NCBI RefSeq assembly: GCF_945605565.1
Contig: NZ_OX216966.1
Location: forward strand, 186,001 to 250,000
Source of the DNA: Paenibacillus dendritiformis
GTDB lineage: Bacteria; Bacillota; Bacilli; Paenibacillales; Paenibacillaceae
Direction of reading: 5' to 3'
Length of the DNA stretch: 64,000 nucleotides
Of the stretch, positions 26,454 to 34,885 are shown one piece after another (the stretch's first letter is position 1; each line of letters begins with the position of its first letter). The notes beneath the pieces were generated by a model. It was given only the letters and a program-made list of their open reading frames with translations. It did no database searches and was not told the origin of the DNA. The position numbers and the translations under genes are program-made.

Positions 26454-28025
26454 TCATACGATTTCATTTCGGTTTGCATGGAATTCTCTGTATTCTTTGG
26501 GGGATACGCCAACGTACTTCCGGAACTGCTTATAGAAATAACTTTTATCCCAGTAACCTACATTAGAGGCAATATCGGTCATGCGCTGATTCGTATTGAC
26601 GAGCATTTCCTTCGCCATTTTGATGCGGGTCTTGTTCAAATAATCGGAGAAGGTCGACTGAACCTCCTTCTGGAACAATTGCCCTAAATAAACCGGGTTG
26701 ATATTATACACCTGGCTCAATGTCTTCAGCGACAGTTCCTCCGCATACCGGGCATGAATATCATGCAGCACCTGCTTGATGACGGGACTCATATGCTCCG
26801 GCTCGGCGAGCTGCCCCATCATTCTGCAGCCGACCTGGAGCACATGATCCTTCAGTACTTCCAGCGTCTGAATATGATAAACATCGTCGAACCAGTCCCG
26901 CTCCTCCTCCAACAGGTAGTGCGCGGTATCCTTCACCGACTGCTTCCAGGCGATGAGCAATTCGACGGCGAAGTTGCGAATATCCCGCGGCGTTACCCCT
27001 GACGTCGCCGACAGCTGTTCGAAATCGGCCTCCAGCTGCTTCCGAAGCTGTTCCTTGTCCCGGTCGTACAGCAGCTTCACGTAAGGCTCCGTCTCCGGCT
27101 GCACGTCTGCCGGCCGGGACGAGCGGTAGTCGGCGATCTCGTCGGCGTCGACCCATTCGTCATCTGCACGGACAAGATGATAAGGCTGGACCCGCTTCGC
27201 GTGCAAGTAGCTTGCCGAAGTATGGGCGTACCCTTCCTGGACGCTCCCCAGCGTAATCTGGAGGGAGGTGCTCAGCATCTCCTCTACCTCCCGCTTCCAC
27301 TCTCGAAGCCGGCCCATCATCTCTTCCTTCTCCTCGCTCCGGTACAGACCGAAAATGATCGCGGTCTCTCCGTCCCATTCCGGGACGCAAAATCCGCCGT
27401 TCGCCTGCTTCAGCAGGCGTCTTGCGTGACTCACGACCTCTTCCTGCTTATCATAATCCGCCTCATGATCCATTTGCAGCTCGGGCCGGACCAGGACAAC
27501 CATATAATAAGGATGAATAAAACGGATATCCAGCAAGTCCGCCCGCTGCTGCAATTCTTCCAGATGGATGAGATCACGCAGCCAACGGTAGAGCACATTG
27601 TCCCGCAAAATATCCCGATTGTGCTGCTCCGCCATCCGATGAACCCGGGACTGGTCGATCTTCTGCACGGTCGTCTCGAGCGTGGAGCGGAACTCTTCAA
27701 TATTGATCGGCTTCAGCAAGTAGTTCTCGACGCCCAGCTTGATGCCTTCCTTCACATACATGAACTCGTTATAGCCGCTCAATATAATGAACCGGGTCTG
27801 AGGATGGGACTCCTTCACTTTCTCAATCAGCTGGAGGCCGGTCATGCGCGGCATCATAATGTCGGTAATAATCAAATCAACCGGCTGCTGCTGCAGCTTC
27901 TCCCACGCATCCTCCCCATTCTCTGCCGTTCCCGCCACGCTTAATCCGTAATCGTTCCATTCCAGAATCGTCTGCAAGCCTTCTATAATAAATGGTTCGT
28001 CATCTACTAAAAATACGCTGTACAT
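26454..28025 (-). CDS. YesN-type response regulator, receiver plus AraC DNA-binding domain
   Basis: A 523-residue regulator. The receiver domain (residues 1-125) carries FLVDDEP, the phosphorylation site in DLIITDIMMPRMTG and the lysine in YLLKPI. The middle ~280 residues are the variable linker of YesN proteins, and the last 100 are an AraC helix-turn-helix (MTDIASNVGYWDKSYFYKQF and VGVSPKEYREF). The ATG at 28023-28025 follows AAGGGGGG. It sits directly upstream of the LplB/LplC importer and downstream of a truncated histidine-kinase remnant; the intact YesM kinase at 29980-31884 is its probable partner. It likely activates the mannoside importer and hydrolases. Confidence 0.93.
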   Translation of the reverse strand: MYSVFLVDDEPFIIEGLQTILEWNDYGLSVAGTAENGEDAWEKLQQQPVDLIITDIMMPRMTGLQLIEKVKESHPQTRFIILSGYNEFMYVKEGIKLGVENYLLKPINIEEFRSTLETTVQKIDQSRVHRMAEQHNRDILRDNVLYRWLRDLIHLEELQQRADLLDIRFIHPYYMVVLVRPELQMDHEADYDKQEEVVSHARRLLKQANGGFCVPEWDGETAIIFGLYRSEEKEEMMGRLREWKREVEEMLSTSLQITLGSVQEGYAHTSASYLHAKRVQPYHLVRADDEWVDADEIADYRSSRPADVQPETEPYVKLLYDRDKEQLRKQLEADFEQLSATSGVTPRDIRNFAVELLIAWKQSVKDTAHYLLEEERDWFDDVYHIQTLEVLKDHVLQVGCRMMGQLAEPEHMSPVIKQVLHDIHARYAEELSLKTLSQVYNINPVYLGQLFQKEVQSTFSDYLNKTRIKMAKEMLVNTNQRMTDIASNVGYWDKSYFYKQFRKYVGVSPKEYREFHANRNEIV

Positions 28026-28056
28026 CGTATCCCCCCTTAACCACTTCCCAGCTTCC

Positions 28057-28221
28057 ATTCAAAGGCACACGATTGGTGACCGTCGTGCCGGCACCGAGAA
28101 CGCTTACCGGCGTAATCCCGTTCTTGTCTTCATAGCATATCCACAGACGGTCATGCACATTTTTCAACCCCCAGGAACCATGCTCCTGAGTGCCGGACTG
28201 CTGCGAAAGCTGCCCCGGCAT
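28057..28221 (-). pseudogene. Truncated YesM-type histidine kinase remnant (C-terminal ~55 codons)
   Basis: Translates to a fragment containing QEHGSWGLKNVHDRLWICY and VLGAGTTVTNRVPLN, closely matching the last residues of the intact kinase at 29980 (QEHGSLGLKNVHDRLRILYG, VLGAGTTVTIRVPLN). The stop after VPLN has changed (TGA to GGA), so the frame runs into the YesN start region. Immediately upstream, 28219-28254 matches the promoter-side sequence of the intact kinase (31932-31969, both CATGTAATCGGTTTAC...). The remnant is therefore a kinase gene reduced to its 5' flank plus its last codons by an internal deletion. Confidence 0.85.
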
Positions 28222-28381
28222 GTAATCGGTTTACCATCTATCATCATACCATAATCGGCCGGCCTGTTTGATAGCGTCCACGAATTCGCATATCAGAAGA
28301 TGATTTTTAGCAAAACTTGCACAAACCCCAAATATAACCTTGTGAAGAATGATTTGGAGGATATAATAAAAAGATAGGAGG

Positions 28382-28418
28382 TTGGAGTGGGCTGCAACAC
28401 ACTCCAATACCACTTTTT
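28382..28418 (+). terminator. Hairpin with T-rich tail upstream of the YjiH-like gene
   Basis: TTGGAGTG and CACTCCAA form a perfect 8-bp stem with a 10-nt loop, followed by TACCACTTTTTG. It lies about 95 bp before the YjiH-like start codon, and could be a terminator isolating the regulator region or an attenuator. Orientation is ambiguous. Confidence 0.4.
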
Positions 28419-28511
28419 GTTACCCAGTCTGCTCTTGGATTTCGACTCTTTTTGTAATAAAGTAAATAATGTTGCATAATTATACCGTAATCCAAGGAGA
28501 ATTATTCATAT

Positions 28512-29897
28512 ATGGTAGCCAAGAACGACAATACGCAACGAAAATTTGCGCATACACAGCAATTGAATCTAAGAGGGTTACTGCATTTCGTCATACCCTC
28601 ATTGCTTGGGTTGCTTCTCTTCGTCATTCCCGTTCCGTGGAACGGAGAAGTGACCGTGCCCATTGCATTCCTGACCAACGCCATCACACAAGGACTTGCT
28701 CCCTGGCTCCCGGGAGCGGTTACGATCATCATCGTGCTCGCCTGGCTGGGAACCGCTTATACCCGCTGGTTGAGACCAGCCAAGCTGCTGCATATGCCGC
28801 TATGGAATGCACTGTTCAACATTTCTCCCTTCTGGTTCGCCGCACGAACGTTGGGGATAATATTCGCGATACTTGCCTTTTTCCGGATCGGGCCAGAATG
28901 GATATGGTCAGAAGACACGGGAGGCATGCTGCTCTCCGGTCTTATCCCCGGCTTGTTCGTTGTCTTCTTGCTTGCGGGACTTCTGCTCCCGCTGTTGGTC
29001 GATTTTGGCCTGCTTGAGTTTTTCGGCACACTTATGACCCGGATTATGCGCCCCATCTTTACTTTGCCGGGACGCTCCTCAATCAATTGCATGGCATCCT
29101 GGCTTGGAGACGGCACCATTGGCGTCATGATGACGAGCAAGCAATATGAATCCGGATACTACACGAAGCGCGAAGCCGCCGTCATCGGCACGACATTTAC
29201 GGCTGTATCCATTACATTCAGTTTCATCGTATTGAGCAATGTCAGGCTTGGGCATATGTTTCTTCCTTTTTATGCGACGGTAACCTTTGCCGGAATGGCA
29301 GCAGCCGTCATCATGCCGCGAATTCCGCCGCTGTCGCGCAAGCCGGACACCTATTCACCCGATGCCACGCCTGCGGAAGAAGAGGTCATCCCAGCCGCAT
29401 GGAGTCCTTGGCGCTGGGGGCTGCGCCAAGCCGTCGGCAAGGCGCGCCAGCACGGGGGAGCAGGCTCCTTCCTTCGGGAAGGCTGCAAAAACATTGTCGA
29501 CCTGTGGATCGGCGTTATCCCTGTCGTTATGGCCATCGGCACACTGGCTGTGGCAATCGCCAAATTCACGCCAATCTTCAAATGGTTCGGCTGGCCATTC
29601 ATTCCGCTGCTGCAGTTGCTCGGTATTCCTGAAGCGGAAGCGGCTTCCCAGACCATTCTTGTCGGATTCGCGGACATGTTCCTGCCTACGGTGCTAGCCT
29701 CCGATATTACGAGCGACATGACCCGCTTCGTCATTGCGGCATTATCCGTCACCCAACTCATCTATATGTCCGAGGTCGGCGGATTGCTGCTAGGCTCCAA
29801 GCTGCCCGTAAGCTTCAAGGATCTGGTTGTCATTTTCCTGCTCCGTACCTTGCTTACATTGCCGATTATCGCGTTCATCGCGCATCTTCTTTTTTAA
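28512..29897 (+). CDS. YjiH-family membrane protein with nucleoside-recognition (Gate) domains
   Basis: A 461-residue polytopic protein with about ten hydrophobic segments. It has the Gate-domain pattern typical of YjiH/spore-maturation-like proteins (FTLPGRSSINCMASWLGDGT near residue 185, and GFADMFLPTVLASDI near residue 395). The family is assumed to transport small solutes, but no substrate is established. The ATG at 28512 follows AAGGAG by about 11 nt. It runs opposite to the two-component genes and separates the YesN gene and kinase remnant from the intact kinase. Confidence 0.82.
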   Translation: MVAKNDNTQRKFAHTQQLNLRGLLHFVIPSLLGLLLFVIPVPWNGEVTVPIAFLTNAITQGLAPWLPGAVTIIIVLAWLGTAYTRWLRPAKLLHMPLWNALFNISPFWFAARTLGIIFAILAFFRIGPEWIWSEDTGGMLLSGLIPGLFVVFLLAGLLLPLLVDFGLLEFFGTLMTRIMRPIFTLPGRSSINCMASWLGDGTIGVMMTSKQYESGYYTKREAAVIGTTFTAVSITFSFIVLSNVRLGHMFLPFYATVTFAGMAAAVIMPRIPPLSRKPDTYSPDATPAEEEVIPAAWSPWRWGLRQAVGKARQHGGAGSFLREGCKNIVDLWIGVIPVVMAIGTLAVAIAKFTPIFKWFGWPFIPLLQLLGIPEAEAASQTILVGFADMFLPTVLASDITSDMTRFVIAALSVTQLIYMSEVGGLLLGSKLPVSFKDLVVIFLLRTLLTLPIIAFIAHLLF

Positions 29898-29907
29898 TAG
29901 CACAGTG

Positions 29908-29961
29908 GCCCTGTCTTGCGAGATTCCCTCCAAGCTTCTCGATGAGTAGGGTCTTTTTCTT
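29908..29961 (+). terminator. Probable terminator of the YjiH-like gene
   Basis: An imperfect stem (GGCCCT..CTTGCGAGA pairing with TCTCGATGAG.AGGGTC, one mismatch) is followed by TTTTTCTT, 10 nt after the stop codon. It also separates the convergent kinase gene. Confidence 0.55.
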
Positions 29962-29979
29962 GGTACTGGGTAACCCTAG

Positions 29980-31884
29980 TCAATTCAAAGGCACACGAAT
30001 GGTGACCGTCGTGCCGGCCCCGAGAACGCTTTCCAACGTAATCCCGTAGTTGTCTCCATACAATATCCGCAGGCGGTCATGGACATTTTTGAGCCCTAAT
30101 GAACCGTGCTCCTGAATGCTCGACTGTCTCAGTTCCTGTTGAATCTCCTGCAGCCGCTCGGGCTCAATCCCTTTCCCGTTGTCGGCAACCCGAATCACCA
30201 AGTCCTCTTCATCAGACTCTACTTCGATAATAATATGGTTGTCCGTCCGGTCCAGCCCGAGCCCATGCACCAGGTAGTTCTCAATAATAGGCTGCACCGA
30301 GAGCTTCATTATATTATACCCGCCCAGACGCTCATCCATATAGATGGAATACTGCAGCTTGTCCCGGTAACGAATTCGGGTCAGCTCCAGGTAACGGCGG
30401 CAATTTTCTATCTCTTCATTTAATGTAATCGTGGTCTTGTCCTTCACCATATGCCGGAACATGGATGCCAGATTATAGATCATATCGCCGACATCGTTCG
30501 CGCCCTGCGAGATGGCCCGCATCCGAATGACTTCCAGTGTGTTGTACAGAAAATGAGGCTTGATTTGAGACTGAAGCGCTACCAGCTCCGCATTTTTCTG
30601 CTTGAGCTCCGATTTATAGACTTTATTGATATACTGCTGCAAATCTTCGCACATTTGGTTGAAGCTGAGCGCGATAAGCCCAAGCTCGTCTTCCCGATCC
30701 ACCGGAAGCTTCGTATTGAGATAGCCCTCTCTTACCTTCTTCATCCCTTTGATGACCGTCTGCGTACGGCGCGATAGATGGAGAACGGAGAAATAGGTTG
30801 CGACAAGCACCGTTATAATGCATAGCAAAGTAATAATGCCTATCGTATTGCGAATTCCCGACAGCCGGTCGGTAATCGCTTTCTCGGGAATGGTGTTGAT
30901 GACAACAAGTCCCAATTTATTCGTTTCCGACACCATGACATAGGACTTCTGTCCGTTGAGGTCCACCTGGTCCGACTTGTTGCGCGGCATAGACAGCAAT
31001 TCACTGTAATATTGCGCGGTGACCGGAATTGCCGAACGTTCTGTGTGGTATACCGTGTGGCCGTTGGAATCAAGCACGAGCCATTGTTCTCCCGGCAATT
31101 GCTCGCCAATCTGCCGCGATATTCCGTCGGCATTGAAGTCAATTGTAATATCTCCGGCCGTCGCCAGCGTCTCGGGGTTGCTGATCCGATTGGTTACGCT
31201 CAGCAGAGAGAGCGGTTCGGCCGTCTGATCCGGCTCAAAAGGCGGCACATTCACGATTTCCTCGATGGGCTTCGTTGATATGTCGTGGCCCGTCTCGGCC
31301 GCGGGATGGGCGTTCCCCATCTCCGGCAAGTATCGCTTGTTCGGAATGGCATAACGATTATTCTTCCATAGCTGCTGCGCCTGGCTGTTCTCGCTCCAAT
31401 CGAAATAGCCGCGATAGAATCCGCCTTTATAGTAGATGTAGGCAAATTTCTTCTTCAGACTAATGAGATTAATATTTTGCAAATCCTGATCCTTGACGAA
31501 CTGCGTAGAGAAGAAATCGTGCATATTTCGGATATAGAAGCCGTTGCTTGAACTGAAGCTGTCCAGCCGGTAGCGGATGAAATTTTCGAGCCCTTCATTA
31601 AGCAAATAGACCGTTTCCTTCACAAGAATGGTATCCTGGTACACTTGCTGAATGATGGCCTGGGCCGTATCATACTTCTGATCGAGAAAGCGGTTGATCG
31701 CATCCACCTTCCGCTGCTGATCGAACAACGCATTGTTGACGTTGTTATAGACGAAGAAATGATACGCCGACACGGACAGCGTAACCAGAGAAGCGACGGC
31801 AATAATCGAGTACACGACAATCAGCTTGATGAACAGCTTTTTCTTGAAATGCTTCATATAGATCTGTTTGATTGCCTTGAGCAT
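29980..31884 (-). CDS. YesM-type sensor histidine kinase
   Basis: A 634-residue membrane sensor. TM1 is at residues ~15-40, an extracytoplasmic sensor region spans ~41-345, TM2 is at ~350-370 (IITLLCIITVLVATYFSV), followed by HAMP. The His_kinase segment is QIKPHFLYNTLEVIRMRAIS near residue 445 with the phospho-accepting His, and the HATPase domain has IIENYLVHG and IRVADNGKGI. It belongs to the LytS/YesM class that pairs with YesN regulators, so its partner is probably the regulator at 26454-28025. Its 3' end is duplicated as a remnant at 28057-28221. It converges on the YjiH-like gene. Confidence 0.93.
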   Translation of the reverse strand: MLKAIKQIYMKHFKKKLFIKLIVVYSIIAVASLVTLSVSAYHFFVYNNVNNALFDQQRKVDAINRFLDQKYDTAQAIIQQVYQDTILVKETVYLLNEGLENFIRYRLDSFSSSNGFYIRNMHDFFSTQFVKDQDLQNINLISLKKKFAYIYYKGGFYRGYFDWSENSQAQQLWKNNRYAIPNKRYLPEMGNAHPAAETGHDISTKPIEEIVNVPPFEPDQTAEPLSLLSVTNRISNPETLATAGDITIDFNADGISRQIGEQLPGEQWLVLDSNGHTVYHTERSAIPVTAQYYSELLSMPRNKSDQVDLNGQKSYVMVSETNKLGLVVINTIPEKAITDRLSGIRNTIGIITLLCIITVLVATYFSVLHLSRRTQTVIKGMKKVREGYLNTKLPVDREDELGLIALSFNQMCEDLQQYINKVYKSELKQKNAELVALQSQIKPHFLYNTLEVIRMRAISQGANDVGDMIYNLASMFRHMVKDKTTITLNEEIENCRRYLELTRIRYRDKLQYSIYMDERLGGYNIMKLSVQPIIENYLVHGLGLDRTDNHIIIEVESDEEDLVIRVADNGKGIEPERLQEIQQELRQSSIQEHGSLGLKNVHDRLRILYGDNYGITLESVLGAGTTVTIRVPLN

Positions 31885-32259
31885 CCTGATGCCTCTCCTT
31901 TATTCGACTGCGTGATCTGCAGCCCAATCACCATGTAATCGGTTTACGCATCTTCTATCATACCATATTCAATATATCCTTTAGATGGAGTCCATTAATT
32001 AGCATATTAGTGGTTGCGTGACAGTGGAGGACTGGCTGCTTTAGACAGGTAAAGTGTAGGGATTTGCCGATGAGTTTTCAACAGTATTCGCTAAAATATG
32101 ACAAAAAATATATGAAAATTCAACCATTTGTCAAATTAAAAATATCGACATTCTGGCTTATACTAAAAATAATTCATTCACAAATTGTAATTATTCGGAA
32201 ATTGAGCAGGATTTTCATATCACTAAGATGAATTACATAAATTAAGGAGGGTCTTCACA
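31885..32259. other. AT-rich divergent promoter region of the kinase and the peptide-receptor gene
   Basis: A 375-bp non-coding region. The kinase-proximal part (31932-31969) is shared with the remnant flank at 28219-28254. The remainder is strongly AT-rich and contains an inverted repeat TGACAAA (32100-32106) ... TTTGTCA (32127-32133) with 20 bp between the arms, a possible operator. A TATACT hexamer is at 32159-32164 without a convincingly spaced -35. The AAGGAGGG ribosome binding site for the receptor is near 32243-32250. Confidence 0.45.
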
Positions 32260-33606
32260 ATGGTATTTGACCATCGTATAGCTCCGGTGGTGCTCCGACA
32301 ATATTTACAAGAGGAACTGGTCAAAAGGGGGTGGAAGCAAAAAGATCTGGCGGAAGCTGCGGAAATGGAAAGTTCAACGATCAGCAACATCTTCAACCGT
32401 AAACAGTCCCTCATGCTTCCACAGCTCCACGCGATCAATCAAGCTTTCGGATTGCCGAACGATACCTTTTACGAACTGTTTATCGGGGAGTGCTGCGGCG
32501 ATAACGGACGGCTGAAGCCGGAGAAAACGAGCGATTTTATCCTTAACTGTATCGCGGTTGAAAAGTATGAAATCATCAAGCAGCTAGTACAAATCCTTCA
32601 CGAAGAAACGAACCGCTCCAAAATGATCGACACTACCTTCAGAATTGCGGAACATATTTTTCAATCCGACCAACGCAACTACTCTCTCCCCTTCTACGAC
32701 ATCATCACCCAGAACGGATACAGCAGAAGTGAAAGACTGGCCATCTCCTACTACAGAAGATTTCTCATCCTTAGAGACCTGGACACTTCCGGAGCCGGTA
32801 ATGAAGCATTATGTCAGCTTCTGGAGTATTTGCCTTTATTGCCGGACGAGGTCAGACTCGACGCCTATTACCGCATCCTGACATTCTATAATGTAGTAGA
32901 GAACTGGCCGAAGCTGCTCTTGTACGCAAAAGAGCTACGAAGCATTGCGCTGTCCGAAGGTCAAGATGACTATGTTGCGGAAAGCTGGTTGTATGAGTCA
33001 GTCGCCTTGAAAGGTATGAAAAACTATGAAAGCGCATTAAAGGCTACTGCGGCGTATAGCAGATATGGAGACCATTATGCACGATTATCTAAATATAATG
33101 AGCTCTATATCTCTATTGAAATGAAGCAGATCGAAGCAATCGAAGAACTTATGGACATGCTGAAGGGCGATCAAGTGCTTCTCGTGCTCCCGGTTGCATT
33201 GGACAGTTATATCAGCAATAATGCGCTCACCGAAGCAAGAGAATACCTGGAAACATATAAAAGCTATGTAGACGACCTGCTATCCCGAAAGGACCCGTTC
33301 CATTTGAAGCACAAACTGCGCCTGACGCAAGCTCTGAGTCAATATTATTTTAGAATCGGCCAGTATGGGGCTGGTTTTGAATATAACGCCTTATCCTTGG
33401 AACTGGCGCTCAAGCTTAAAAATATACAGCGTGCAGGAATGGCTGTCATTGCCTTTCAAGAACATGAAATGCATGTTTCGGCAGAGCAAAAAAATCGATT
33501 CATAAATATTTTATTGAATGAGGTGGATTCAAATGAAAAAAACATTAATCACGATGTCCATGGCTCTTTTCTTGTTCAATATTACAGGAGTATCGTCGCC
33601 GGATGA
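32260..33606 (+). CDS. XRE-TPR transcriptional regulator, RRNPP-type peptide receptor
   Basis: A 448-residue protein. Residues ~13-68 are an XRE helix-turn-helix (WKQKDLAEAAEMESSTISNI). The remaining ~380 residues are helical, TPR-like repeats without recognisable catalytic motifs. This layout is that of RRNPP receptors (PlcR, NprR, PrgX, AimR), cytosolic regulators whose DNA binding is switched by re-imported oligopeptides. A 61-codon gene for an exported peptide with tandem repeats overlaps its last 74 nt in another frame, as receptor/pro-peptide pairs usually do. The ATG follows an AGGAGGG site. Targets are unknown; the divergent kinase gene and its own promoter are nearest. Confidence 0.85.
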   Translation: MVFDHRIAPVVLRQYLQEELVKRGWKQKDLAEAAEMESSTISNIFNRKQSLMLPQLHAINQAFGLPNDTFYELFIGECCGDNGRLKPEKTSDFILNCIAVEKYEIIKQLVQILHEETNRSKMIDTTFRIAEHIFQSDQRNYSLPFYDIITQNGYSRSERLAISYYRRFLILRDLDTSGAGNEALCQLLEYLPLLPDEVRLDAYYRILTFYNVVENWPKLLLYAKELRSIALSEGQDDYVAESWLYESVALKGMKNYESALKATAAYSRYGDHYARLSKYNELYISIEMKQIEAIEELMDMLKGDQVLLVLPVALDSYISNNALTEAREYLETYKSYVDDLLSRKDPFHLKHKLRLTQALSQYYFRIGQYGAGFEYNALSLELALKLKNIQRAGMAVIAFQEHEMHVSAEQKNRFINILLNEVDSNEKNINHDVHGSFLVQYYRSIVAG

Positions 33607-33718
33607 CCACAAAACAGGCTGGTCAATTAAAGAGATTGGCACAGGTTGGATAGTCAGCGAAATCGGTACCGGTTGGTCCCCAATGAGTAACCTGGACGGC
33701 GTGATCAGTTCCGCGTAA
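33533..33718 (+). CDS. Pre-pro signalling peptide, candidate cognate of the XRE-TPR receptor
   Basis: A 61-residue peptide. The N-terminus MKKTLITMSMALFLFNITGV is a signal sequence (two Lys, then a hydrophobic core). The rest contains a 9-residue periodicity: TGWSIKEIG, TGWIVSEIG, TGWSPMSNL, so IGTGW occurs twice and TGW three times. Such repeats suggest that one precursor yields two similar mature peptides. The ATG at 33533 follows GAGGTGG by 6 nt and overlaps the receptor's 3' end by 74 nt, implying co-transcription and translational linkage. A hairpin terminator follows at 33775. The function as a communication peptide is inferred from architecture; no experimental homolog was recognised. 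Confidence 0.8.
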   Translation: MKKTLITMSMALFLFNITGVSSPDDHKTGWSIKEIGTGWIVSEIGTGWSPMSNLDGVISSA

Positions 33719-33774
33719 GCCAGAGGGAATAACAAGTAGGATTCCAAGAAACCTCCAGTTCTCCCTAAAAAATA

Positions 33775-33810
33775 AGGGTAGCATAAATGCTACCCATTCT
33801 CACTTTTTTG
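33775..33810 (+). terminator. Hairpin terminator after the peptide gene
   Basis: GGGTAGCAT-AA-ATGCTACCC is a perfect 9-bp stem followed by ATTCTCACTTTTTT. The T run starts about 8 nt after the stem. Confidence 0.7.
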
Positions 33811-33813
33811 GTC

Positions 33814-33930
33814 CCTCACTTATACGGTAGAGGATCTCCGACTTTTTTCGTTCCTCACTTATACGGTAGAGGATCTCCCGCTTTTTTCGCCCCTCACTTA
33901 TACGGCAGAGGATCTCCGGCTTTTTCAGGA
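33814..33930. repeat. Three tandem 39-bp repeats
   Basis: Units starting CCTCACTTATACGG at 33814, 33853 and 33892 with an exact 39-bp period, each containing CCTC...GAGG arms and a T6 run. Being a multiple of three, the array stays open in one frame (13-residue repeats containing PHLYGRGSP), but the only ATG lies inside the terminator stem with no ribosome binding site, so coding is doubtful. Three units without unique spacers is not a CRISPR. Confidence 0.7.
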
Positions 33931-34048
33931 ACAATCATGCTCCTTAAGCCTCACTTTAAGGGGTACATTGGAAATTATCAAGTTGCTGAATTTCATCTGT
34001 GTTATTAAATGGTATCCGAGGCAAGAAAACTATTTTCCGAACCTGCTT
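33931..34048. other. Short intergenic tail, nothing recognised
   Basis: AT-rich sequence between the 39-bp repeats and the 3' end of the convergent permease gene. No promoter, terminator or gene is evident. Confidence 0.3.
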
Positions 34049-34885
34049 CTATTTCACCGCACCCGCGGCAATGCCCTTAATAATATACTTCTGCGCGAAA
34101 ATATAGAAGATGACAATCGGGATGATCGTGAGCGTCAGCCCGGCCATCGCCTGGTTCCACACGATCGTGAATTCGCCGAAGAAATAGAAGGTCGATAGCG
34201 GTATCGTTCTTAGCCCCTTGTCCGCCAAGGTCAGGGATGGAAGCAAGTAATCGTTCCACAGGGCAATCACGTTAAGAATGGCTACGGTGATTGTAATATT
34301 TTTGAGCATCGGAAATACGATTCTCCAGAATACCCCGAACTTGCTGCAGCCATCGATCGTTGCCGCTTCCTCCAGATCGATCGGGATCGACTTGATGAAT
34401 CCATGATAGAGAAAGACCGCCATTCCCGAGGCGAAGCCCACGTTCATGTAGATCAAGCCTTCATGGGTGTTCAGCATCGGAATATGAAGATGGGTACGAA
34501 TCCAGTCCATCACCTGCATCAACGGCATCATCAGCGTCTGGAACGGAATGAGCATGGTGGCGACCAAGGTCATGAAAATGATTTTGCTTAGCTTATTATC
34601 GGTGCGAACAAGCATCCAGGCCGTCATCGATGCCAGCACAATGACGAGGATAACGGAGACGAGCGTGACATACAGCGAATTGCCGAAGGCGTTGAAGAAA
34701 TTCATTTTCTCCATAGCCTCTTTATAGTATTGGAAGCTGAATGAAGTCGGAAAAGCGAGCGCGTTCTCATACAGCTCCGCACGGTTTTTAAATGAATTGA
34801 CCAGCATCAAGTAGATCGGCGACAAAAAGAGGAGAGCCATCAGAAGAAGCAATAGTTCAAGCAGCCATTTGCTCGTTTTCTTCAT
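34049..34885 (-). CDS. Carbohydrate ABC transporter permease, MalG/AraQ type
   Basis: A 278-residue inner-membrane permease with six predicted helices. The EAA loop reads EEAATIDGCSKFGVFWRIVF near residue 170 and the C-terminus ends AQKYIIKGIAAGAVK, as in CUT1 permeases. Its ATG overlaps the stop of the upstream permease by one base (TAATG), so the two are translationally coupled. Part of the binding protein-permease-permease operon 37182 to 34049, again without an ATPase gene. Confidence 0.93.
   Translation of the reverse strand: MKKTSKWLLELLLLLMALLFLSPIYLMLVNSFKNRAELYENALAFPTSFSFQYYKEAMEKMNFFNAFGNSLYVTLVSVILVIVLASMTAWMLVRTDNKLSKIIFMTLVATMLIPFQTLMMPLMQVMDWIRTHLHIPMLNTHEGLIYMNVGFASGMAVFLYHGFIKSIPIDLEEAATIDGCSKFGVFWRIVFPMLKNITITVAILNVIALWNDYLLPSLTLADKGLRTIPLSTFYFFGEFTIVWNQAMAGLTLTIIPIVIFYIFAQKYIIKGIAAGAVK

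Noticed and set aside
33814..33930. Possible CRISPR array
   Set aside because: Only three contiguous direct repeats without variable spacers, and no cas genes in the window.
33787..34008. Open frame encoding 13-residue repeats (PHLYGRGSP) after the peptide gene
   Set aside because: Its ATG lies inside the perfect terminator stem, there is no ribosome binding site, and the 39-bp repeat itself keeps the frame open. Reported as a DNA repeat only.
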